DNA of 64,000 nucleotides from Bradyrhizobium sp. ORS 278 (GCF_000026145.1 NC_009445.1:620001-684000), one strand, 5' to 3'. Numbered from the stretch's first letter, positions 26,685-36,149 are shown. Numbers and translations are program-made. Notes: generated from the sequence alone by a model not told the origin.

Positions 26685-27785
26685 ATGGAAATCGGATACT
26701 TCACGATGCCCTCGCATCCGCCGGAGTGCGGATTGAAGGAAGGGCAGGAGTGGGACCTTCAGGTCCTGCGCTGGCTCGATGAGCTCGGCTATCAGGAAGC
26801 CTGGATCGGCGAGCATCACACCGCGCCATGGGAGCCGCATCCCGCGCCCGATCTGATTTTGGCGCAGGCGTTCCGCGAGACCAAGAACATCCGCCTCGGC
26901 CCCGGCGGCTTCCTGCTGCCCTATCATCATCCGGCCGAGCTCGCCAACCGCGTCGCGATGCTGGATCATCTCTCCGACGGCCGGCTCAATTTCGGCATTG
27001 CCGCATCCGGCCTGCCGAGCGACTGGGCGATGTTCAATGTCGACGGCATTAGCGGCCAGAACCGCGAGATGACGCGCGAGGCGCTGGAGATCATCCTGCG
27101 GCTATGGACCGAGCCGGCGCCGTTCACGCACAAGGGCAAGTACTGGACGGTGACCAAGCCTGACGTGATGTTTGACTTCCTGAAGCCGCATATCAAGCCG
27201 GTGCAGGCGCCGCATCCGCCGATCGGCGTCGCAGGTCTGTCGAAGAACTCCGATACGCTCAAGCTCGCCGGCGAGCGCGGCTTCATTCCGATGAGTCTCA
27301 ATCTCAACCCCGCCTATGTGTCGTCGCACTGGGATTCGGTCGAGGCCGGCGCCGCCAAGTCCGGGCGCAAGCCGAGCCGCAACGATTGGCGGCTGGTCCG
27401 CGAGGTGTTCGTCGCCGAGACCGATGAGGAGGCGTGGCGGCTCTCGACCGGCGACATGATGGGCCGGATGATGGGCGAGTACTTCCTGCCGCTGCTGAGC
27501 CATTTCGGCTTCAAGGACTACCTCAAGCATTCGCCCGACGTGCCGGATACCGACGTGACGGTGGACTATTGCGCCAAGCGCAACTGGATCATCGGCTCGC
27601 CGGCGACGGTGACCGAGAAGATCGAGAAGATCTGGCACGAGGTCGGCGGCTTCGGGACGCTGTGCGTGTTCGGCTTCGACTACAAGCACAAGCCGGAAGC
27701 CTGGCACAACTCGCTGCGCCTCCTGAAGCACGAGGTGATGCCGAGGTTGCGCCATCTCAATGCCGATATGACCAGGGCGGCGTAA
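26685..27785 (+). CDS. LLM-class flavin-dependent (luciferase-like) monooxygenase
   Basis: 366 residues with the bacterial luciferase-like barrel: MEIGYFTMPSHPPE at the start, AWIGEHHTAPWEP, GGFLLPYHHPAELANRVAMLD, GRLNFGIAASG and the C-terminal WIIGSPATVTEKIE. These enzymes use reduced FMN from a partner reductase to oxidise organic substrates. The nearby OYE gene is a flavoenzyme but not an obvious reductase partner. No other cofactor or substrate genes lie alongside. GAGAGGAAAGCGCC precedes the ATG. Confidence 0.88.
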   Translation: MEIGYFTMPSHPPECGLKEGQEWDLQVLRWLDELGYQEAWIGEHHTAPWEPHPAPDLILAQAFRETKNIRLGPGGFLLPYHHPAELANRVAMLDHLSDGRLNFGIAASGLPSDWAMFNVDGISGQNREMTREALEIILRLWTEPAPFTHKGKYWTVTKPDVMFDFLKPHIKPVQAPHPPIGVAGLSKNSDTLKLAGERGFIPMSLNLNPAYVSSHWDSVEAGAAKSGRKPSRNDWRLVREVFVAETDEEAWRLSTGDMMGRMMGEYFLPLLSHFGFKDYLKHSPDVPDTDVTVDYCAKRNWIIGSPATVTEKIEKIWHEVGGFGTLCVFGFDYKHKPEAWHNSLRLLKHEVMPRLRHLNADMTRAA

Positions 27786-27839
27786 TATCAGCGATCGGGC
27801 CGGCGCAGGTGCGCCGGTCCGATCGACGAGGTCATTGCC

Positions 27840-28265
27840 ATGCGCATTCGCGTCCGACAGTCAGCCCATGTGCTCGAGCGGTCGGGGCTTGCCTTGGCGG
27901 GCGCGGCATGCGGTGTGTTCGTGGGGGCGCATGTCGGCTCCAGCGTACCGTGGCTCACCACCCAAGGCTTCCTGCTGGTGATGATGCTGTCCGGCGCGTT
28001 CGGCTTCTATCTCGGGATCGACACGCCCCAGATACCGTTCCATCCCCACGAGGAGGGCACGCCGGCCGAGAACAAGATCGATGCGGCTGAATTCCTCAGC
28101 GCCGTCGGGACGTTTTTCGCCACGCTGACAGCCTTCTTCGCCGTGGGGATCATCATCCTCCGCGAAGATCCACACATTGTCTGGACCTCACTCATCATGG
28201 CCGGCTGGGTGATCGGCGTTGCGATGCAGATCGTCGCGGGTGCGATCGCGCGCATGCGACGCTGA
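27840..28265 (+). CDS. Small membrane protein, uncharacterised
   Basis: 141 residues with about four hydrophobic segments: near residues 15-30, 42-58, 85-105 and 117-135. A cytoplasmic or periplasmic loop between the second and third contains PQIPFHPHEEGTPAENK. No family is recognised. It lies 54 bases after the luciferase-like gene in the same direction and has GAGG before its ATG. The preceding 298-base gap to the ABC binding protein holds nothing I can name. Confidence 0.65.
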   Translation: MRIRVRQSAHVLERSGLALAGAACGVFVGAHVGSSVPWLTTQGFLLVMMLSGAFGFYLGIDTPQIPFHPHEEGTPAENKIDAAEFLSAVGTFFATLTAFFAVGIIILREDPHIVWTSLIMAGWVIGVAMQIVAGAIARMRR

Positions 28266-28563
28266 GGGATGGTCAATTTTTGTGCTGATTGTCGCGACTT
28301 TGATCGAGCGCCTCGCGACGGTTGCGGGGTGTTGTCGCACATGAGTTCTGCTGCGCGGAACTAAGAAGACGATGCGGGCTGCGTCCGCTTCAGGATTACG
28401 CTCTCCGCGACGCATGCGTTGCGCAGACCGGCTGGATTCTAACGGTTTACCGCCCGTCCCATGCATCCAGAGCAAGCGCCGCATCGAAACGTCGCATGAC
28501 GGTAGTCGGCGCGTTGGCGCGCTTGATGCATCGCAGCGCGCAGAATCATGTGGGAAGCTCATC

Positions 28564-30111
28564 ATGTTGAAGCGGGTGTTGTTGGGGATGGTCATCGGCT
28601 GCGGATTGTCCGCAGCTCATGCGGAGGAGCCGAAGATCGGCGGCGTCGTGAACGCCGTCATCCAGCCGGAGCCGCCGGGGTTGATGCTGGCAATGGTCCA
28701 GAACGGTCCGACCCAGATGGTGTCCGGCAACATTTTCGAAGGTCTGCTGCGCTACAGCCCGAAGCTCGAGCCGCTGCCCGGCCTCGCCGAGAGCTGGACG
28801 ATCAGCCCCGACGCCAAGGCCTATACGTTCAAGCTGAAGCCCGGCGTGACCTGGCACGACGGCAAGCCGTTCACCTCGGCCGACGTGCTGTTCTCGATCG
28901 AGATGCTGAAGCAGACGCATGCGCGCGCCCGCAACAACCTGGTCATGGTCGAGAAGGTCGAGGCGCCCGATGATCTCACCGTGGTGTTCACCTTGAAGGA
29001 GCCGTTCGGTCCGTTCATCGGCATCTTCGAGGTCGGCTCGCTGCCGATGGTGCCGAAGCATCTCTACGAGGGCACCGACTACAAGACCAATCCGAACAAC
29101 AACGCGCCCATCGGTACCGGCCCCTTCATGTTCAAGGAATGGCAGAAGGGCTCGTTCATCCGCATGGTGAAAAACCCGAACTACCATGAGAAGGGAAAGC
29201 CCTATCTCGACGAGGTCTACTGGCAGATCATTCCAGATGCGGCAGCGCGCGCCGTGGCCTTCGAGACCGGCAAGGTCGACGTGCTGCCCGGCGGCTCGAT
29301 CGAGAATTTCGACGTGCCGCGCGTCTCCAAGCTGCCGGGCGCATGCGTCACCGGCGCTGGCTGGGAATTTTTCTCGCCGCTCTCCTGGATGTGGTTGAAC
29401 CTGCGCAACCCGATTCTCGCCAACAAGAAAGTCCGGCAGGCGATCATGTACGCCATCGATCGCGACTTCGCCAAGGACGTGATCTGGAACGGGCTCGGCA
29501 AGGTGGCGACAGGCCCGTCGGCCTCGACCATCAAGTTCTACACCGATGACGTACCGAAGTACTCCTATGATCCCGCCAAGGCCAAGGCGCTGCTGAAGGA
29601 GGCCGGCTACAAGGGCGAGAAGATCCGCATGCTGCCGCTGGCCTATGGCGAGACTTGGCAGCGCTGGGGCGAGGCCGTGAAGCAGAACCTCCAGGACGTC
29701 GGCATGACGATCGAGACGATCGCCACCGACGTGCCCGGCGGCAATCAGAAGATCATGGAGTGGGACTACGACCTCGCCTTCACCTATCTCTATCAGTATG
29801 GTGATCCCGCGCTCGGTGTCTCGCGCAACTACATCACCTCGGCCATCGCCAAGGGCCAGCTGTTCAACAATGTCGAGGGCTATTCGAACCCCGAGGTCGA
29901 CAAGCTGTTCGCCGAAGGCGCGACGGCACCGACCGATGCCAAGCGCAAGGAGGCCTACGACAAGGTGCAGAAGATCCTCGTCGAGGACGTGCCGGTGGCC
30001 TGGCTGTTGGAGCTGCAGTTCCCGACCATCACCAAATGCAAGGTCAAGAACCTGATCACGACCGGCGTCGGCGTCAACGACGGCTTCCGCGACGCCTGGC
30101 TCGACAAATGA
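28564..30111 (+). CDS. ABC transporter periplasmic substrate-binding protein (oligopeptide/dipeptide type)
   Basis: 515 residues from ATG 28564, with a clear signal peptide (MLKRVLLGMVIGCGLSAAHA, cleaved before EEPK). SBP_bac_5 fold: GGVVNAVIQPEPPG, LRYSPKLEPLPGLAESW, TFKLKPGVTWHDGKPF, SADVLFSIE and the C-terminal region with two Cys-containing strands. It is the binding protein for the permeases and the ATPase that follow. Ligand (peptide, opine, nickel complex or other) cannot be fixed from sequence. The usual start is chosen because the upstream frame has no signal-peptide character. Confidence 0.92.
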   Translation: MLKRVLLGMVIGCGLSAAHAEEPKIGGVVNAVIQPEPPGLMLAMVQNGPTQMVSGNIFEGLLRYSPKLEPLPGLAESWTISPDAKAYTFKLKPGVTWHDGKPFTSADVLFSIEMLKQTHARARNNLVMVEKVEAPDDLTVVFTLKEPFGPFIGIFEVGSLPMVPKHLYEGTDYKTNPNNNAPIGTGPFMFKEWQKGSFIRMVKNPNYHEKGKPYLDEVYWQIIPDAAARAVAFETGKVDVLPGGSIENFDVPRVSKLPGACVTGAGWEFFSPLSWMWLNLRNPILANKKVRQAIMYAIDRDFAKDVIWNGLGKVATGPSASTIKFYTDDVPKYSYDPAKAKALLKEAGYKGEKIRMLPLAYGETWQRWGEAVKQNLQDVGMTIETIATDVPGGNQKIMEWDYDLAFTYLYQYGDPALGVSRNYITSAIAKGQLFNNVEGYSNPEVDKLFAEGATAPTDAKRKEAYDKVQKILVEDVPVAWLLELQFPTITKCKVKNLITTGVGVNDGFRDAWLDK

Positions 30112-30194
30112 TGGCAGGATTCGGAGCGCATCCGGGACGCTTGTGTATTGACGTATTGGGCTGTCGCGGCATGCCATCCGGCCAGTTTGTTACT

Positions 30195-30283
30195 CCGTCA
30201 TGCCCGGGCTTGTCCCGGGCATCCACGTGGTTCTCAGCGTACCGAACGACGTGGATGGCCGGGACACGCCCGGCCATGACGAC
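30195..30283. repeat. Intergenic inverted-repeat element (GTCATGCCCGGGC family)
   Basis: Begins CGTCATGCCCGGGCTTGTCC and ends with CCGGCCATGACGACG, complementary ends, with ATCCACGTGG / ACGTGGAT internal halves. It lies between the binding protein and the first permease of the ABC operon. Confidence 0.65.
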
Positions 30284-30398
30284 GTTGAGGCAGACGAGCG
30301 CAAAACTCCGATGACAAACAATAGTCCTGGGGCGCTGCGGTGTGCGCTGCGCCCCAGGTGCTCCACCTGCATCTCGAGCTGACCATCACGGGCCCTCC

Positions 30399-31370
30399 AT
30401 GCTCTCCTTCATCGTCCAGCGCGTCGCGAAGGGCGTCATCGTCCTTCTCGCCATCGTCGTGCTGAACTTCTTCCTGATCCGGCTGGCGCCGGGGGATCCC
30501 GCCGTCGTGATGGCCGGCGAAGCCGGCGCGTCCGACCAGATGTTCGTCGCGCAGCTGCGGGAAAAATTCGGCCTCGACCGTCCGCTGCCGGAGCAGCTGC
30601 TCATTTACATCAAGGGCATCGCCAGCCTCGATCTCGGCTTCTCGTTCCGCCAGCAGGCGCCGGTCGCCAAGCTGATCGTCGAGCGGCTTCCGGCGACGCT
30701 GCTGCTGACGCTCTCTGCATTCGCGATCTCGCTCGTGCTCGGCGTCCTGTTCGGTGCGCTGGCGGCAAGGTTCGCCGGCACCTTCCTCGATACGGCAATC
30801 ACCGTGCTCGCGCTGATCTTTTACGCGACGCCGCTGTTCTGGATCGCGCTGATCGCGATCCTGCTGTTCTCCGTCTGGGTCGATTGGCTGCCGAGCTTCG
30901 GCTACGAGACCGTTGGCGCCGGCTACACCGGCCTGCGCCACGCGCTCGACGTCGGCGCGCATCTGGTGATGCCCGCAGCGACGCTCGGCCTGTTCTTCAT
31001 GGCGACCTACACCCGCATGACCCGCGCCTCGATGCTCGAGGTGAAACGGCTCGACTTCGTCAAGACCGCGCGCGCCAAGGGCCTGCGCGACGGCGTCATC
31101 CTGCGGCGTCACGTGCTGCGCAACGCGCTGCTGCCGGTGGTGACATTGGCCGGCGTCCACGCCGGCACCCTGGTCGGCGGCGCCGTGCTGACGGAGACCG
31201 TGTTCGCCTGGCCCGGCATCGGCAGGCTGATGTACGACGCGCTGATTCAGCGCGACTACAATCTCCTGCTTGGCGTGTTCGTGGTCTCCTCGGCCATGGT
31301 GCTGATCTTCAACCTGGTCACCGACCTCGTCTATCGCCTGGTCGACCCGCGCATCGAGTATGCGTCATGA
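30399..31370 (+). CDS. ABC transporter permease (DppB/OppB-type)
   Basis: 323 residues from ATG 30399, six membrane segments. The start MLSFIVQRVAKGVIVLLA and the RLAPGDPA motif are typical of DppB proteins. The EAA loop (TRASMLEVKRLDFVKTARAKG) is the contact for the ATPase, followed by GAVLTETVFAWPGIGRL. Its stop overlaps the start of the next permease (ATGA at 31367-31370). It pairs with that permease to form the channel. Confidence 0.94.
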   Translation: MLSFIVQRVAKGVIVLLAIVVLNFFLIRLAPGDPAVVMAGEAGASDQMFVAQLREKFGLDRPLPEQLLIYIKGIASLDLGFSFRQQAPVAKLIVERLPATLLLTLSAFAISLVLGVLFGALAARFAGTFLDTAITVLALIFYATPLFWIALIAILLFSVWVDWLPSFGYETVGAGYTGLRHALDVGAHLVMPAATLGLFFMATYTRMTRASMLEVKRLDFVKTARAKGLRDGVILRRHVLRNALLPVVTLAGVHAGTLVGGAVLTETVFAWPGIGRLMYDALIQRDYNLLLGVFVVSSAMVLIFNLVTDLVYRLVDPRIEYAS

Positions 31371-32206
31371 GGCAGTTCTGGCGCACCATGCTGCGCAGCC
31401 CGAGCGGCATCATCGGGCTGATCATCCTGATCCTTGCGATCGTGATCGCGGTGGCCGGACCGTTCTATTTCCCCAATTCCCCGTGGCGCATGGTGCAGCG
31501 GCCCTTCGTGCCGCCCTTCACCTTGGCGAAGGTGCCGCTGGGGACCGATGCGCTCGGGCGCGACGTGCTGGCCGGCCTGATCTTCGGTGCCCGCGTCTCA
31601 CTGCTGGTCGGCCTGGTGTCGACGCTGGTCGCTCTCGTCGTCGGCGTGCCCCTTGGAGCGATCGCGGGGTACTTCGGCGGCCGCGTCGACGATGCGCTGA
31701 TGCGCTTCACGGAATTCTTTCAGACCATCCCGAGCTTCGCGCTGGCCATCGTGCTGGTCGCGATTCTTCAGCCCTCGATTTATTCGATCGTCGCCGCCAT
31801 CGGCCTCGTCAGCTGGCCGCCGGTGGCGCGCCTCGTACGCGGCGAGGTGCTCTCCCTGCGCACCCGTGAATACGTCCAGGCGGCGATCGTCACCGGCCAG
31901 AGCAATGCCTGGATCATCTGGCGCGAGATCCTGCCCAACGCGCTGTCGCCCGTGATCGTGCTGGCATCGCTGATGGTCGCGACGGCGATCCTCCTCGAAT
32001 CCTCGCTGTCGTTCCTCGGCCTCGGCGATCCCAATCTGATCTCCTGGGGCTACATGGTCGGCGCCGGCCGTACCGTCATCCGCCAGGCCTGGTGGATCAC
32101 GGTATTTCCGGGCGTGGCGATCCTGCTCGCCGTGCTCGGTCTCAACCTGATCGGCGAGGGCCTGAACGATGCGTTGAACCCGCGCCTGTCGCGGGAAGGC
32201 AGGTGA
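31367..32206 (+). CDS. ABC transporter permease (DppC/OppC-type)
   Basis: 279 residues with six membrane segments, starting MRQFWRTMLRSPSGIIGL. DppC features: PLGTDALGRDVLAGLIFGAR near 65 and the EAA loop (SLRTREYVQAAIVTGQSNAW) plus ESSLSFLGLGDPN. Overlap with the upstream permease stop (ATGA) indicates translational coupling. The ATPase gene follows 163 bases later, separated by an inverted repeat element. Confidence 0.94.
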   Translation: MRQFWRTMLRSPSGIIGLIILILAIVIAVAGPFYFPNSPWRMVQRPFVPPFTLAKVPLGTDALGRDVLAGLIFGARVSLLVGLVSTLVALVVGVPLGAIAGYFGGRVDDALMRFTEFFQTIPSFALAIVLVAILQPSIYSIVAAIGLVSWPPVARLVRGEVLSLRTREYVQAAIVTGQSNAWIIWREILPNALSPVIVLASLMVATAILLESSLSFLGLGDPNLISWGYMVGAGRTVIRQAWWITVFPGVAILLAVLGLNLIGEGLNDALNPRLSREGR

Positions 32207-32226
32207 GTGATGGCTGATAACAACTG

Positions 32227-32351
32227 CCGTAGGGTGGGCAAAGCGAAGCGTGCCCACCGATTGCCGATCTCGTCTGCCGATGGTGGGCACGGCGCGGGCT
32301 GGAGCGCAGCAAACAAAGCACGGCATCGGCGCGCCTTTGCCCACCCTACGG
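32227..32351. repeat. Inverted-repeat element with perfect 17-bp ends
   Basis: CCGTAGGGTGGGCAAAG (32227-32243) and its exact complement (32335-32351). The unit is 125 bases and interrupts the ABC operon between permease and ATPase. This GTAGGGTGGGC element is common in Bradyrhizobium (from memory). Confidence 0.85.
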
Positions 32352-32369
32352 GACCGGTGAGGGTGAGCC

Positions 32370-33992
32370 ATGTCTGATCCCGTCGTTGCCATCAAGAATC
32401 TCCGGATCGCCTTGCCGAAGGGCGCCGAGCGCGCGCACGCCGTTGATGGCGTCTCGCTCGATCTCACCGCGGGCAAGATCGTCTGCGTTGTCGGCGAGTC
32501 CGGCTCGGGCAAGTCGATGTGCGCGCATGCGCTGCTCGGCCTGTTGCCGGAGACGGTGACCGTCGAGAGCGGCGAGATCCGCTTTGACGGCCGCGATCTG
32601 CTCGAGGTGGATGAGGACGGCTGGCGCGATCTGCGTGGTCGCCGCATCGCGATGGTGTTCCAGGAGCCGATGACAGCGCTCAATCCGCTGATGCGAATCG
32701 GCGACCAATTGATGGAGGTCTTCGAGGCGCATGGATTGCTCTCGCCCGCGGAGCGCCGTGCCAAGGCGCTGGCGCTGGTGCGTGAGGTCGGGCTGCCCGA
32801 CCCCGAGCGAATCATCCGCGCCTATCCGCATCAGCTCTCCGGCGGCCAGCGCCAGCGCGCGATGATCGCGATGGCGCTCGCGCTCGAGCCGGCGGTGCTC
32901 GTCGCCGACGAGCCGACCACCGCGCTCGACGTGACGACGCAGGCGCAGATCCTCAAGCTGATCCGCAACCTGCAGGCCAGTCACAACATGGCGGTGATGT
33001 TCATCACCCATGATTTCGGCGTCGTCGCCGATATCGCCGATCAGGTCGTGGTGCTGCGCCACGGCAAGGTGGTGGAGGAGGGCTCCGCCGCGAGTGTGCT
33101 CGGCAGCCCGCAGCACGACTACACCAAGGCGCTGCTCGCCGCCGTACCGTCCTTCGATCCGCCGCCGCGGTACTCCCGAGAAGACGCGCCAAAGGCGCTC
33201 GAGGTGATCGGTCTCGACAAGACCTATGTGACGCCGACCGGCTGGTTCCGGTCAAAGCGCGAGACGCGCGCGGCGCATGCCGTCAATTTCGCCATCCATC
33301 AAGGTGAGACGCTTGGCCTCGTCGGCGAATCCGGGTCAGGAAAATCGTCAGTCGCGCGGCTCGTGATGCGGCTGATCGAGGCCGATCGTGGCACGGTTCG
33401 GATCGGCGATGCCGATCTCACCGGGCTGCAAGGCCGAGCGCTGCGCGCGCAGCGTCATCGCATCCAGATGATCTTTCAGGATCCGTTCGCCTCGCTCAAC
33501 CCGCGCCGCAAGGTCGGCCGCATCATCGCCGACGGCATGGTCGCGCGCGGTACGGCGCTGGATGCGGCGCTGAAGCGCGCGCAGGATCTGCTCGGACTGG
33601 TCGGCCTCGACGCCGGCGCGACCGAGCGCTACCCGCACGAATTCTCCGGCGGCCAGCGCCAGCGCATCGGCATCGCGCGGGCCCTTGCGCTGGATCCGGA
33701 GATCATCGTGGCTGATGAGGCGGTGTCCGCGCTCGACGTGTCCGTGCAGGCGCAGGTGCTTCGGCTGTTGGAGGATCTAAAGGCGCGGCTTGGCCTCTCG
33801 ATGCTGTTCATCACCCACGATCTGCGCGTCGCCGCGCAGATCTGCGATCGCATTGCGGTGATGCAGAAAGGGGAGATCGTCGAGCTGAAAGCAACGGCCG
33901 CGCTGTTTGCAAATCCGGAACACGCCTATACGCGCGAGCTCCTCGCGGCCGTCCCGGGGCGCAAGCCGAAGCTGGCCGCGTTGGATTCGTAA
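32370..33992 (+). CDS. Fused dual ABC transporter ATPase (DppD-DppF type)
   Basis: 540 residues with two complete ATPase domains in tandem. The first has Walker [10 protein letters not shown] near 47, signature LSGGQRQR and Walker [13 protein letters not shown]. The second has GESGSGKSS near 328, [10 protein letters not shown] and [12 protein letters not shown]. Oligopeptide-type C-terminal extensions follow each domain. It energises the permeases upstream. The final gene of the operon, followed by a weak hairpin (33997-34032) without a T-run. Confidence 0.95.
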   Translation: MSDPVVAIKNLRIALPKGAERAHAVDGVSLDLTAGKIVCVVGESGSGKSMCAHALLGLLPETVTVESGEIRFDGRDLLEVDEDGWRDLRGRRIAMVFQEPMTALNPLMRIGDQLMEVFEAHGLLSPAERRAKALALVREVGLPDPERIIRAYPHQLSGGQRQRAMIAMALALEPAVLVADEPTTALDVTTQAQILKLIRNLQASHNMAVMFITHDFGVVADIADQVVVLRHGKVVEEGSAASVLGSPQHDYTKALLAAVPSFDPPPRYSREDAPKALEVIGLDKTYVTPTGWFRSKRETRAAHAVNFAIHQGETLGLVGESGSGKSSVARLVMRLIEADRGTVRIGDADLTGLQGRALRAQRHRIQMIFQDPFASLNPRRKVGRIIADGMVARGTALDAALKRAQDLLGLVGLDAGATERYPHEFSGGQRQRIGIARALALDPEIIVADEAVSALDVSVQAQVLRLLEDLKARLGLSMLFITHDLRVAAQICDRIAVMQKGEIVELKATAALFANPEHAYTRELLAAVPGRKPKLAALDS

Positions 33993-34196
33993 ATCAGTTG
34001 CAACATAATCGGCACATTTCGGTTATAGCAACATGGCTCGGAGTGCCTTGACGACGTCAGGCACTGCCGACCGGCATCCGCTCCCGAGCGAGGGTTGCGA
34101 GACGATCGTCCGATGCCGTCACCGAACCGTGGCCATCCTGTGCCAATCTTGCCCGCACGTGGCGACGAGTTCACTACTCCACTGAGGAAGCCCCCG

Positions 34197-34394
34197 ATGT
34201 TAGAGCGCAGGCCCACGGCCGCGGTGCTCGAAGCCCACAAGGCGTTCAAGCAGGCTCCGGCCCCAAAGAGCGATTACGAGAAGGCGCAGAGCGCGTTTAA
34301 CGAGAACAGAGAGCGCCTGAGAGCCGAGCGCCTCGCGCGCGAGGCGGCGGCCGCCAAGAGCGACCAAATCGATCGCAAACAAAAGCCGGCTTGA
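34197..34394 (+). CDS. Small charged protein, unknown function
   Basis: 65 residues from ATG 34197, preceded by GAGGAA at 8 bases. The sequence is mostly helical and charged, with ENRERLRAERLAREAAAAK in the middle. That pattern recurs in the 80-residue protein at 35562 (MERLRALRLAKEAEDA), so the two may be homologous short proteins. No membrane segment or known domain. Its stop lies in the loop of a stem that resembles a terminator. Confidence 0.6.
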   Translation: MLERRPTAAVLEAHKAFKQAPAPKSDYEKAQSAFNENRERLRAERLAREAAAAKSDQIDRKQKPA

Positions 34395-34411
34395 GCGCCG
34401 GCTTCGTTCAC
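34381..34411 (+). terminator. Stem-loop overlapping the end of the small gene
   Basis: Stem AAGCCGGC / GCCGGCTT (34383-34390 and 34397-34404), loop TTGAGC holding the stop codon, followed by CGTT. The T-run is weak, so termination is only likely. Confidence 0.5.
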
Positions 34412-34443
34412 GTCGTTTGCGGATAGGACTTGGCAGCCCCTGC

Positions 34444-34767
34444 TCAGGTCCGCGATGTCGCTGAAGCGATCTGACCCTGCGGCCGTTCGCGCTCGGTCCG
34501 CGCTGAGTTCGTCGATGGAAGTGCACCAGGACGTGCCGCTGGCACCTTCTTCACCGGGGCTGGCAGCAACCCTTCGCGGATCGCCGCCTTACGCGCGACC
34601 TTGCGCTGGCGCCGGATCGCATCGGATTTCTCGCGCGTCTTGCGCTCCGATGGCTTCTCGTAGGAGCGGCGGCGCTTCATCTCACGGAAAACACCCTCGC
34701 GCTGCATCTTGCGTTTGAGAATGCGCAACGCCTTGTCGACATCATTGTCACGAACGAGTACCTGCAA
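34444..34767 (-). CDS. rpsU: 30S ribosomal protein S21
   Basis: 107 residues from TTG at 34767. The sequence [20 protein letters not shown] matches S21 N-termini, which begin at this point. AAGGAGG (34774-34780) is only 6 bases before this TTG, whereas it abuts ATG 34773 with no spacing; an upstream ATG at 34788 lacks a ribosome-binding site. The S21 core ([21 protein letters not shown]) is followed by a long basic C-terminal extension rich in Arg, Pro and Ala, usual in rhizobia. S21 joins the small subunit near the anti-Shine-Dalgarno region. It is convergent with the small gene at 34197 and next to a cold-shock gene. Confidence 0.9.
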   Translation of the reverse strand: MQVLVRDNDVDKALRILKRKMQREGVFREMKRRRSYEKPSERKTREKSDAIRRQRKVARKAAIREGLLPAPVKKVPAARPGALPSTNSARTERERPQGQIASATSRT

Positions 34768-34780
34768 AAGCATCCTCCTT

Positions 34781-35223
34781 GTCTTCATCCCGCGATCAGA
34801 ATCTCGCGATGAGAGCTGGTGTGTGAAGTCGATCGCGCGACGCGCGTGATGGCATCACCTTGAGCCGGCGGCTTGGATGAAATGATCAGCTGTGATCGCC
34901 GCCCAAGCCATGTGTGATCCCCTTCGTAGGAAGGCGGGAGCACGAAATGTCTCTCAGCCATCGATGGCCGGGCCGTTATCGATGGTCGTATCAAGATAGG
35001 CGCAGAGGGCGGATATTGCCAGCGCGCCGGTCTAAAAGCCGTATCGGCCGAAAACTATATTTGCTGCGCGCCCTTGTAATCCCCCGGAAAGGGTCTACCT
35101 TGAGATTGTTCGATTAGCCGCTGTGCCTTTCTGAATGTGCCCGCGGGCTATTTCCAAAGTCATCGCTCAGTTGAATGATGAGGTCGTGCGGCGTTCGCGC
35201 GACGATTGCGCTTGGAGATAGAC
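34781..35223. other. Gene-free stretch between rpsU and the cold-shock gene
   Basis: About 440 bases, divergent. It must hold the rpsU promoter and the long 5-prime leader usual for cold-shock mRNAs, but no motif is clear enough to list. The ribosome-binding site of the cold-shock gene (TTGGAGA, 35212-35218) lies at its right end. Confidence 0.5.
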
Positions 35224-35430
35224 ATGCAGGGTACCGTGAAGTGGTTCAACGGCCAGAAGGGCTTCGGTTTCATTCAGCCGCAGGACGGCGGGAACGACGT
35301 GTTCGTTCACATCAGCGCCGTTGAGCGTGCTGGTCTCGCAGGTCTGGCCGAAGGTCAGAAGCTGAATTACGACGTCAAGACCGACAAGATGCGCGGCAAG
35401 ACCAGCGCGGAAAATCTCTCGCTGATCTGA
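35224..35430 (+). CDS. Cold-shock domain protein (CspA family)
   Basis: 68 residues from ATG 35224 (MQGTVKWFNGQKGFGFI). The RNP1 motif KGFGFI and the RNP2 motif DVFVHIS are intact. The protein is an RNA/single-stranded DNA chaperone that opens structured mRNA. An upstream in-frame Met at 35206 lacks a ribosome-binding site and adds six residues foreign to the family. A terminator follows at 35487. Confidence 0.95.
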   Translation: MQGTVKWFNGQKGFGFIQPQDGGNDVFVHISAVERAGLAGLAEGQKLNYDVKTDKMRGKTSAENLSLI

Positions 35431-35486
35431 TCGCCTTGATCTTTCGATCTCAAGCCATTTCACGGATGTACTGAAATGGCTGGACT

Positions 35487-35524
35487 GCCCGCTCGGTCTC
35501 ATGATTGAGCGGGCTGTTTGCGTT
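35487..35524 (+). terminator. Rho-independent terminator after the cold-shock gene
   Basis: Stem GCCCGCTC / GAGCGGGC (35487-35494 and 35507-35514), loop of 12, followed by TGTTTGCGTTT. A good stem with a moderately T-rich tail. Confidence 0.65.
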
Positions 35525-35561
35525 TCCACGAGGCCCTGCAGCTCTTGGGAAGGACTGGTCA

Positions 35562-35804
35562 ATGGCAACGAAACGAGCCCTGCAGCCTTCGGCTGAAAGC
35601 CTTGCACGCACGCAGCGCCGGCAACTCGCCGCCGAGGAGGGTGCCAAGGCCTTGGTGGCGGCCGAGCAGCGTGCGATCGACATCCGCAAGAATATGGAGC
35701 GGCTGCGCGCGCTCAGGCTTGCGAAGGAGGCCGAGGACGCCAGGATCGGTGGTAGTGCCCCCGCAGCGCGGCCGGCCAAGCGACGCAACAAGATCGCGCG
35801 TTAG
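35562..35804 (+). CDS. Small charged helical protein, unknown function
   Basis: 80 residues from ATG 35562, preceded by GGGAAGGA at proper distance. It is rich in Ala, Arg, Glu and Lys with a run of amphipathic helix (TQRRQLAAEEGAKALVAAE), a motif MERLRALRLAKEAEDA like that of the small protein at 34197, and a basic end RPAKRRNKIAR. No family is recognised. The two similar proteins flank the rpsU/cold-shock pair, so a link to ribosomes or RNA is possible but only inferred. Confidence 0.6.
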   Translation: MATKRALQPSAESLARTQRRQLAAEEGAKALVAAEQRAIDIRKNMERLRALRLAKEAEDARIGGSAPAARPAKRRNKIAR

Positions 35805-35892
35805 ATCGAACCCCAGGCGGCGAAATTCGTTCTGGTCCCAACGACACCAGCGTTCCGCGTACAGGTTCCATCTCCCTGCTGAGGAGGCTGAC

Positions 35893-36141
35893 GTGGCCAA
35901 ATCCGTCGCAACGGACGTTCGCATCGCAAGAGAAGATTCGGGTCGCGGAGGACAGATGATCGCCTTCGCGCTTGCCATCGGCTCGACGCGCCAGGTCTGT
36001 CACCTCGAGACCAGCTTCTGCACCCGCAATCAGGCCTTGGCCTACCTGCAGCGCAATCGCACCGCGTTCGAGCAGCGCGCCCGCGAGCTTTTTGCGCGCG
36101 GCGAGGTCAGGGACGGCGTGATCCACCTGACAATGATGTGA
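35893..36141 (+). CDS. Small protein of unknown function, GTG start
   Basis: 82 residues from GTG 35893, preceded by GAGGAGG at an ideal 6 bases; a later Met (35956) would shorten it to 61. The middle (FALAIGSTRQVCHLETSFCTRNQALAYLQRNRT) has two Cys 10 residues apart, and the C-terminus is charged. No family is recognised, but short proteins of this kind are common beside cold-shock genes in this group (recalled, unverified). Confidence 0.6.
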   Translation: MAKSVATDVRIAREDSGRGGQMIAFALAIGSTRQVCHLETSFCTRNQALAYLQRNRTAFEQRARELFARGEVRDGVIHLTMM

Positions 36142-36149
36142 GGGCAAAG

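Noticed and set aside
28546..30177. A 543-codon minus-strand frame
   Set aside because: Antisense to the ABC binding protein.
33997..34032. Hairpin GTTGC...GCAAC after the ABC operon as terminator
   Set aside because: Short outer arms, interrupted inner stem and no T-run; it could be chance.
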